Assembly (NCBI GenBank): GCA_035255485.1
Contig: DATEZO010000108.1
Coordinates: 1 to 10,043 of the forward strand
From: DATEZO01 sp035255485
GTDB lineage: Bacteria; Pseudomonadota; Gammaproteobacteria; Burkholderiales; Burkholderiaceae_D
DNA: 10,043 nt
Direction of reading: 5' to 3'
Shown: piece by piece, positions 7,509 through 10,043 of the stretch
Position numbering within the stretch: position 1 is the first letter of the stretch
Layout: the number at the start of each line of letters is the position of its first letter
Program-made: the position numbers and the translations under genes
The notes under the pieces: generated by a model
Seen by the model: only the letters and a program-made list of their open reading frames with translations
Databases searched by the model: none
Told to the model about the DNA's origin: nothing

Positions 7509-8654
7509 TTATATCGACTTGGTTTTGTGTTCAGGGAGAAGACCAAGCCCGACGAGTGGATTGAGGCACCAATGTCCGCGTACCAGCCGTGCATAAATCG
7601 CCATGTACAGAAATACTTGCGCGACAATGCAGGCAATCGCGGCACGCTTGGTGTCCCCGTAATACGCCGCGAGAAAGGCAAACGGCGCATTAATTGCCAT
7701 CAGCGTGGCCGTTGTCATGGCGTTGCGAAGCCAGGGACGCATCTCACTGGGGGGGATGATGCGCGAGACGAGCCGGCGATAGACCAGCATGTGGAAATGC
7801 AGCCGGTCGGGCAGGCCGGGACTCATCTTTCTGATAAATTTCTTCCGGTAGATACTGTAGATGACTTCGATGACCGGGTAGGCGCAAATGGCCAGCAACT
7901 GCCACGCTGTCAACGATGGATGACGAACGACAAGCAACACAGCGACCTCGGCAATCCAGAAACCCAGGAAGTATGCGCCGCTGTCTCCCATAAAAATGCG
8001 TCCCGTGGGGAAGTTAAAAATCAGAAAGCCTAACGCTACGCCAGCACCCGTCATTGCCAGCTGCAAGATGAACACATCGTTAGCCTGCCATGCCAGCAGA
8101 CCCATACAGCCGAGAATCATGATGGCGGTGAGCGCGGCAAGGCCATTGAAGCCGTCGATGATATTGATTGAATTGGCGATGCCTGCGCCAGCAAACGCCG
8201 TTACCACCAACGCGATAGGCGTCACCCTCAGCAGTACGTCGATGATCCAGACATCCATGCGTGGGAGAATGGCACCGAGGAGCCAACTGGCGATCAACGG
8301 ACTGGCGAAAGTCGCCAGAAGTCGAGTGGTGACAGACACCTTTTTCGTCAGGTCCTCCACAAATCCGACCAGGAAGGCAGGCAGCGCCGCAAACAAGAGC
8401 TTGACATGGACAAGGGTTGTCTCGGTCTCTTCACTCAGAAAAAAGTACGCACTGGCTGCCAACATGCCAATGAAAAAGGAAATCCCCCCTACTCTTGGTA
8501 CTGGCCGCGTGTGGAATTTCTGGGCCGCACTCATATCATGATCCAAGGAATGAGAGCCATGCCAACGTTCTGTGCCTACGATCATCATGCTCGAAAAGAA
8601 GCTCGTACTGCTCGCGACTAATAAAGCGGTGAGAAGAGTAGAGTTGTTCGTCAT
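7509..8654 (-). CDS. WecA/MraY-like undecaprenyl-phosphate sugar-1-phosphate transferase
   Basis: Probable initiating enzyme: it transfers a sugar-1-phosphate, likely an N-acetylhexosamine type, from a UDP-sugar to undecaprenyl phosphate at the inner membrane. The 381-residue polytopic protein (about ten or eleven membrane segments) shows the family landmarks in order: QKFHTRPVPRVGG (about 44-57); GFVEDLTKK, where E100-D101 occupies the usual Asp-Asp position; NIIDGFNGL (D167); GRIFMGDSGAYFLGF (D224); and a C-terminal DRLHFHMLVYRR loop in place of the common histidine motif. The start is ATG 8654, with AAGGA (8663-8667) 8 nt upstream; in-frame starts at 8672 (ATG) and 8702 (GTG) lack a good Shine-Dalgarno. 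As first gene of the operon it fits the entry step of the pathway. It replaces a WbaP/WcaJ-type initiator here. Substrate is inferred, not seen. Confidence 0.9.
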   Translation of the reverse strand: MTNNSTLLTALLVASSTSFFSSMMIVGTERWHGSHSLDHDMSAAQKFHTRPVPRVGGISFFIGMLAASAYFFLSEETETTLVHVKLLFAALPAFLVGFVEDLTKKVSVTTRLLATFASPLIASWLLGAILPRMDVWIIDVLLRVTPIALVVTAFAGAGIANSINIIDGFNGLAALTAIMILGCMGLLAWQANDVFILQLAMTGAGVALGFLIFNFPTGRIFMGDSGAYFLGFWIAEVAVLLVVRHPSLTAWQLLAICAYPVIEVIYSIYRKKFIRKMSPGLPDRLHFHMLVYRRLVSRIIPPSEMRPWLRNAMTTATLMAINAPFAFLAAYYGDTKRAAIACIVAQVFLYMAIYARLVRGHWCLNPLVGLGLLPEHKTKSI

Positions 8655-8732
8655 CCAGCATATCCTTTGCATGAAGCCCAACGTCCCAGCCTTGGCGAGC
8701 ACAAAGAGGTAGAGCGATCGTTACCGTCAAAC

Positions 8733-8787
8733 GAGGAAGCGCGCCGTGGAGGCAGTTGCTATTGATGCAGCAACTCCACGCGTCCTC
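8733..8787 (-). promoter_or_regulatory. Long imperfect hairpin in the operon leader
   Basis: Read on the minus strand, the arms GAGGA, CGTGGA and GTTGCT pair with AGCAAC, TCCACG and TCCTC. This gives 17 pairs around an 8-nt loop, with a 4-nt bulge and one asymmetric internal loop. On the plus strand the arms are 8733-8737, 8745-8750, 8755-8760 and 8769-8774, 8775-8780, 8783-8787. It ends 78 nt before the start codon of the initiating transferase, so it would sit in the 5' leader if transcription starts further right. No clean U-tract follows on the minus strand, which argues against a simple terminator. A regulatory RNA role is inferred from position only. Confidence 0.5.
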
Positions 8788-8857
8788 TTTCTGTTCCGCC
8801 GCACAAACATATTCGCTCGGAAAGCGGGCACGCATTACAATGGAGTTTAGTGAAGCG

Positions 8858-8877
8858 GGTACGGAAAATTAAGTACC
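8858..8877. promoter_or_regulatory. 20-bp dyad GGTAC-N10-GTACC
   Basis: Perfect 5-bp arms with a 10-nt spacer that is itself partly symmetric (AA and TT at matching places), so 14 of 20 bases obey the dyad. It lies at the edge of the AT-rich stretch, about 200 nt upstream of the first operon gene. It looks like an operator, but no regulator is identified. Confidence 0.3.
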
Positions 8878-8931
8878 ATTTTTCGATGCATACGGTCCTG
8901 AAAACGACGAAGCAATTTTATTTTTTGATTA

Positions 8932-8954
8932 ATGCCATTTCGCTTCTGTGGCAT
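8932..8954. promoter_or_regulatory. 23-bp dyad ATGCCA-N11-TGGCAT
   Basis: Perfect 6-bp arms separated by 11 nt, about one helical turn, which is a geometry common for dimeric regulators. It lies just right of the AT-rich stretch and upstream of the weak minus-strand promoter candidate. No known family is assigned. Confidence 0.3.
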
Positions 8955-9000
8955 AGAAGAATCTGTTCAATACCGTTTCCACAGGCCGCAAAAAGGGATC

Positions 9001-9038
9001 ACCTCGTCGACGGACAACTTGTTGACTGCTGACGAGGT
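9001..9038. repeat. Inverted repeat ACCTCGTC / GACGAGGT
   Basis: Perfect 8-bp arms (9001-9008 and 9031-9038) around a 22-nt loop, which contains a smaller CAAC-TT-GTTG symmetry. The right arm shares 9035-9038 with the neighbouring 21-bp palindrome, so in RNA the two structures could not form together. A regulatory role is inferred only. Confidence 0.35.
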
Positions 9039-9055
9039 TACGATATTCGTAACCT
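9035..9055. promoter_or_regulatory. Perfect 21-bp palindrome, probable operator
   Basis: AGGTTACGA-TAT-TCGTAACCT has 9-bp perfect arms around 3 nt, the clearest dyad in the window. It lies 67 nt upstream of the plus-strand ATG at 9123 and would cover the -10 box of the plus-strand promoter candidate TTGACT-N16-TATTCG (9022-9049). This fits a dimeric transcription factor site that controls the small plus-strand gene, the polysaccharide operon, or both. The regulator is not encoded visibly in this window. Confidence 0.5.
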
Positions 9056-9122
9056 AGAGCATCGTTATCCGCGCTTGCTGGAAAAGCAGCTCTTACATTC
9101 ATCCTCTTTATAAGGTGGCAAA

Positions 9123-9233
9123 ATGAAACCATCTTTTTTCAGCCAGGTATGGAGGCTGACAGACAAAAGGCGCGTATGGCTGACAAGGCAATCAATCTCT
9201 TGCACGAAAACCACGCCTCCCGCCCAACCATGA
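9123..9233 (+). CDS. Possible 36-residue ORF upstream of and overlapping the small membrane protein
   Basis: ATG 9123 has the best Shine-Dalgarno in this area (AAGG at 9112-9115, 7-nt spacing). The peptide begins MKPSFFSQVWRLTDKRR and is basic with no membrane segment; I do not recognise it. It overlaps the 72-codon ORF in another frame, and its stop TGA forms an ATGA overlap with an in-frame ATG (9230) of that ORF. It may be a leader peptide that couples translation to the membrane protein. Alternatively it may be chance. Its third-codon GC in the overlap is slightly below that of the competing frame (10 of 18 against 12 of 17 codons, by hand), so coding status is uncertain. Confidence 0.35.
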   Translation: MKPSFFSQVWRLTDKRRVWLTRQSISCTKTTPPAQP

Positions 9234-9394
9234 ATGCCAGCGCGATTCTCAAGGCTATTGGCGTGTTTCTCATCGCTTGCGGCGGCATTACCTATCTAGC
9301 AAAGGACAAATCAACTGTGGGAGCTTTTATCATTGCCGCTGGCTGCCTGACATACCTTGCAGTTCTGATTGGAGAATGGTGGGAAAAGAAATAG
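9176..9394 (+). CDS. Small two-helix membrane protein, hypothetical
   Basis: I do not recognise a family. The 72-residue product has about 20 polar N-terminal residues, then two hydrophobic segments: roughly AILKAIGVFLIACGGITYLA and VGAFIIAAGCLTYLAVLIG. A short KDKST turn joins them, and the tail is EWWEKK. The two helices are similar in composition, each with a G-ITYLA or G-LTYLA ending, which gives an internal near-repeat. Three starts are possible: ATG 9149 (no Shine-Dalgarno), ATG 9176 (AAAAGG at 9165-9170, 5-nt spacing; chosen) and ATG 9230 (54 residues, coupled by ATGA to the ORF at 9123). The gene is divergent from the polysaccharide operon and shares its control region, but a functional link is only an inference. 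Inner-membrane location is predicted from hydrophobicity. Confidence 0.6.
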   Translation: MADKAINLLHENHASRPTMNASAILKAIGVFLIACGGITYLAKDKSTVGAFIIAAGCLTYLAVLIGEWWEKK

Positions 9395-9414
9395 GCCAAT
9401 GTCTTAGTGCCTAT
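9391..9414. repeat. Inverted repeat ATAGGC / GCCTAT at the small-gene stop
   Basis: Perfect 6-bp arms (9391-9396 and 9409-9414) around 12 nt, spanning the stop codon of the small membrane protein and the end of the transposase remnant. No U-run follows on the plus strand, so a terminator is weakly supported. It could instead be part of an insertion-sequence end. Confidence 0.25.
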
Positions 9415-9605
9415 CTCAGCAGTCGTATGATCGACCAAGTGGGGATTGCCGCAGGCGAGACGGATGAACGCGATAGTTCTTCGCTTTCTCTTGGCCCACC
9501 GGATCAGCAAGACACGAAACTGATTCAGCCAGCAACACGTCCGTTCCACTGCCCAGCGTCCAGTGTTAGCCTTGGCGATTCATGTCATGCGGTTGGCGCC
9601 GTCAA
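9411..9605 (-). mobile_element. Degenerate IS5-family transposase remnant (C-terminal part)
   Basis: The minus strand encodes TGRWAVERTCCWLNQF followed by RVLLIRW and a segment ending in FIRLACG. This is the familiar C-terminal DDE block of IS5-like transposases (usual form RWVVERT-WL--FRRLL-RWE). The glutamate of VER (codon 9546-9544) would be the third catalytic residue. The reading frame is broken: after LACG a shift is needed to read TWSIIRLLR and the stop at 9413-9411, and an in-frame TGA lies at 9582-9580, with an alternative frame reading MNRQG just beyond. The N-terminal two-thirds are absent, because the GMC oxidoreductase gene ends at 9641. This is a dead fragment left from an old insertion. 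The right boundary is approximate and no terminal inverted repeat or target duplication was identified. Confidence 0.65.
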
Positions 9606-9640
9606 TGAATCGGGCATTTCCGATATTCAGTTGTTAGAAA

Positions 9641-10043
9641 TTAACCAGCAGAAACCGCCGTCCGGCTGGGCACTGCTGATCCCTGATACTGATCCTGGAT
9701 CATTTGCGCGCCCTTCTCGCCGATCATGACGCTGGGTGCGCAAGTGTTGCCACCGATGAGCGTGGGCATGATGGACGCATCGACGACGCGCAGGCCGACT
9801 ATGCCGTGCACGCACAACTGGGCATCCACCACGGCCATCTCGTCGATGCCCATCTTGCAGGTGCCGACCGGGTGATAATTGGTGTCGGCGCGCTGGCGTA
9901 CAACTTCCCGTATCTCATCGTCCGTCATGGCGTGCCCGGTATAGCGTTCCGCGCCGCGATGGCGATCCAGAAGGGGCGAGGCAATGATCCGGCGGGCAAT
10001 CCTGATACCCTTGACGAACAACGCCAGGTCATCCGGATGCCCG
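9641..10043 (-). CDS. GMC-family FAD oxidoreductase, C-terminal part (choline dehydrogenase-like)
   Basis: Partial gene: only the last 133 or so codons are present, and the 5' end lies beyond the right edge. The frame reads through to position 10043. The fragment carries the GMC C-terminal domain: IRIARRI; NYHPVGTCKMG with the catalytic-type histidine; AVVDAQLCVHGIVGLRVVDA; SIMPTLIGGNT, with the second active-site residue an asparagine; then APSVMIGEKGAQMI before a short tail and TAA. Members oxidise alcohols such as choline or other aliphatic or aromatic alcohols using FAD. Substrate cannot be told from this part. It is on the same strand as the polysaccharide operon, but about 1 kb upstream, separated by the transposase remnant and the small plus-strand gene, so it is probably unrelated in function. 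Confidence 0.92.
   Translation of the reverse strand, partial: GHPDDLALFVKGIRIARRIIASPLLDRHRGAERYTGHAMTDDEIREVVRQRADTNYHPVGTCKMGIDEMAVVDAQLCVHGIVGLRVVDASIMPTLIGGNTCAPSVMIGEKGAQMIQDQYQGSAVPSRTAVSAG

Larger units (their letters stand above)
8655..9122. promoter_or_regulatory. Divergent intergenic control region of the polysaccharide operon
   Basis: No convincing gene fills this 468-nt stretch. It lies between the minus-strand operon and the plus-strand small ORFs, so it should hold promoters for both. By hand count, 8862-8940 is about one-third GC, far below the flanking genes, which suits a promoter or a binding site for an AT-seeking silencer. A weak minus-strand promoter candidate is TTGCTT (8910-8915), 17 nt, TATGCA (8887-8892). 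A plus-strand candidate is TTGACT (9022-9027), 16 nt, TATTCG (9044-9049). Both have poor -10 boxes. Several inverted repeats within the region are listed separately. I looked for a sigma-54 GG/GC pair and saw none that was convincing. Confidence 0.5.

Noticed and set aside
8703..8740. ops/JUMPStart-like string on the minus strand (GACGGTAACG).
   Set aside because: Too many mismatches to GGCGGTAG-type elements, and RfaH-dependent ops sites are mainly enterobacterial.
8536..8835. 99-codon minus-strand frame covering the operon leader, as a possible leader peptide.
   Set aside because: No Shine-Dalgarno before ATG 8835, no family motif, and it overlaps the start of the initiating transferase out of frame.
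9277..9729. 150-codon plus-strand frame across the IS remnant.
   Set aside because: The minus strand shows transposase motifs here; the plus frame overlaps the small membrane gene out of frame and has no motif.
1..10043. CRISPR arrays, tRNA or rRNA genes, phage genes, toxin-antitoxin or defence systems.
   Set aside because: No regularly spaced repeats, no tRNA-like cloverleaf, and no such protein motifs were found on reading both strands.

Overview
The window is GC-rich Proteobacterial DNA. The closest match I can recognise from sequence style is a betaproteobacterium of the order Burkholderiales, because the WecA/MraY-like transferase carries the QKFH...VPR-GG and E-D-L-T-K-K signatures familiar from that group. 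The genus cannot be fixed from this window.

Positions 35 to 8654 hold six tightly packed genes on the minus strand, read from right to left. They form a Wzx/Wzy-type exopolysaccharide (or capsule/O-antigen-like) cluster: a WecA/MraY-like initiating sugar-phosphate transferase, a Wzc-like chain-length regulator fused to a BY-type tyrosine kinase, a GT4 glycosyltransferase, a Wzx flippase, a Wzy-like polymerase and a GT2 glycosyltransferase. The inferred path is as follows. The first sugar-1-phosphate is loaded on undecaprenyl phosphate, the two glycosyltransferases extend the repeat unit in the cytoplasm, Wzx flips it, Wzy polymerises it in the periplasm, and the Wzc-like kinase sets chain length and couples to export. 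No outer-membrane exporter (Wza) or phosphatase (Wzb) is visible, and the operon probably continues past the left edge.

Positions 8655 to 9122 are a non-coding, partly AT-rich control region. It holds a long imperfect hairpin in the expected leader RNA of the polysaccharide operon, two dyads in the AT-rich part, and a perfect 21-bp palindrome whose arm overlaps that of a second stem-loop. This region divides the minus-strand operon from a small plus-strand locus (9123 to 9394) that encodes a two-helix membrane protein and possibly an overlapping 36-codon ORF.

Right of this lie a decayed C-terminal remnant of an IS5-like transposase (about 9411 to 9605, minus) and the 3' end of a GMC-family flavin oxidoreductase gene (9641 to the window edge, minus). 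The remnant suggests that the border of the polysaccharide locus was reshaped by an insertion sequence. The core of the window is a conventional pathway. The less explained material lies between 8655 and 9410.
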